A stretch of 64,000 bases of DNA from Candidatus Ozemobacteraceae bacterium (GTDB lineage: Bacteria > Muiribacteriota > Ozemobacteria > Ozemobacterales > Ozemobacteraceae), in the NCBI GenBank assembly GCA_035373905.1, contig DAOSOK010000030.1, positions 1 through 64,000 on the forward strand. The letters run 5' to 3'. Shown here one piece after another: positions 63,676 through 64,000 of this stretch. Made by a program: the position numbers and the translations under genes. Each line of letters opens with the position of its first letter. Within the stretch, counting starts at the first letter, position 1. The notes below the pieces were generated by a model. It was not told the origin of the DNA and did not search any database. It saw only the letters and a program-made list of their open reading frames with translations.

Positions 63676-64000
63676 CTACAACTCGAGAATCTCCCTGAAA
63701 TTCCGTTCAGCTCGTTCGAGATCCTCGGGTGAGAGGGTTCCCAGCTTTTTCTCGAGGAGATGTTTTTTGATCGTGAAAAGAATGCCCGTCAGAGTTGACG
63801 GATACAGAAGCCCGGCTTCCTTCCACTCTCTGATCCTCGTGTCACCGGTGATTTTTCGCGTCGTATTGCTCGTTATCGCGGCGACGACGACTTCTTCTCT
63901 TCTGTCGTTGAACTGCTTTCCGCTGAGAATGAGAACGGGGCGTTTCTTCGTTGCGGTCCCATCCGTGAAAACGATCTGGGCAAGAGCGATGTCTCCCCTC
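63676..64000 (-). CDS. PemK/MazF-family toxin, C-terminal part (runs off the right edge)
   Basis: The frame ending at 63676 is open to base 64000 (about 107 codons visible). It starts RGDIALAQIVFTDGTATKKR, then PVLILSGKQFNDRREEVVVAAITSN, and has EAGLLYPSTLTGILFTIKKHLL near the end. GDIALAQ, KRPVLIL and VVVAAITSN (key short pieces) match the MazF/PemK ribonuclease fold, although the usual start 'M..RGDI' lies beyond the edge. Such toxins cut mRNA and pair with an antitoxin, expected just to the right. No antitoxin gene is seen downstream (63516-63675 is empty). Confidence 0.75.
   Translation of the reverse strand, partial: RGDIALAQIVFTDGTATKKRPVLILSGKQFNDRREEVVVAAITSNTTRKITGDTRIREWKEAGLLYPSTLTGILFTIKKHLLEKKLGTLSPEDLERAERNFREILEL

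Overview
The window is high-G+C DNA from a diderm bacterium: it encodes a TolC-type outer-membrane channel with an RND pump, lipoproteins, a SPOR protein and type IV pilin-like proteins. No rRNA or species marker is present. The mix of ComGC-like 'CPxGG...CxxHG' pilin modules, MoxR/vWA/DUF4159/DUF4175 genes and many modular periplasmic proteins would fit a deep-branching environmental lineage (for example Riflebacteria/Ozemobacteria-like), but that is a guess.

Layout. 1-530: the left end of an IS66-type insertion sequence (tnpA start, terminal repeat ending at 330) next to a truncated ORF. 631-4508 (minus): a small operon of a FecR-domain lipoprotein and three prepilin-like proteins, the last carrying a LamG-like cap. 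4509-5101: non-coding DNA holding a MITE-like element and an array that resembles IS21 ends. 5102-14169: a type I restriction-modification island between two identical tRNA-Arg(CCG) genes: hsdM, a DUF1016 nuclease, a relict hsdM tail, hsdS, a GIY-YIG/DUF4357 protein, a 21-bp-repeat (heptad) region and hsdR. 14252-21180 (plus): a TetR regulator with two palindromic operators, then TolC, membrane fusion protein, RND pump and a small exported protein. 21244-27489 (minus): a radical SAM enzyme, a SPOR protein, a MalF/MalG/binding-protein sugar importer without its ATPase, acpS and an unknown protein.

27771-43777 (plus) is one long, tightly overlapping operon: MoxR AAA+ ATPase, DUF58, two membrane vWA proteins, DUF4159, a large coiled-coil DUF4175-like protein, a TPR protein, a protein of the family often called 'asparagine synthetase B', and an M48 membrane protease. 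43622-46106 holds a small coiled-coil protein, an exported protein of unknown function and a DUF401 permease. 46510-57339 holds a hybrid histidine kinase, a Tim44/zinc-ribbon/TerB-like protein, an M48-like protein that has lost its catalytic motif, a HEAT-repeat protein, a SlyD-type prolyl isomerase and a permuted papain-like hydrolase. 57408-62238 is a symmetric cluster: two paralogous exported multi-CxxC proteins flank a 1049-residue exported protein with three pseudopilin-like modules. The right end has a Gln/Gly-rich exported protein and a truncated PemK/MazF toxin gene.

The best candidates for undescribed biology are the MoxR/vWA envelope operon, the 57.4-62.2 kb cluster, the RND pump whose proton-relay aspartates are asparagines, and the layered R-M island. 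Several families of short dispersed palindromes sit in the gaps between genes.
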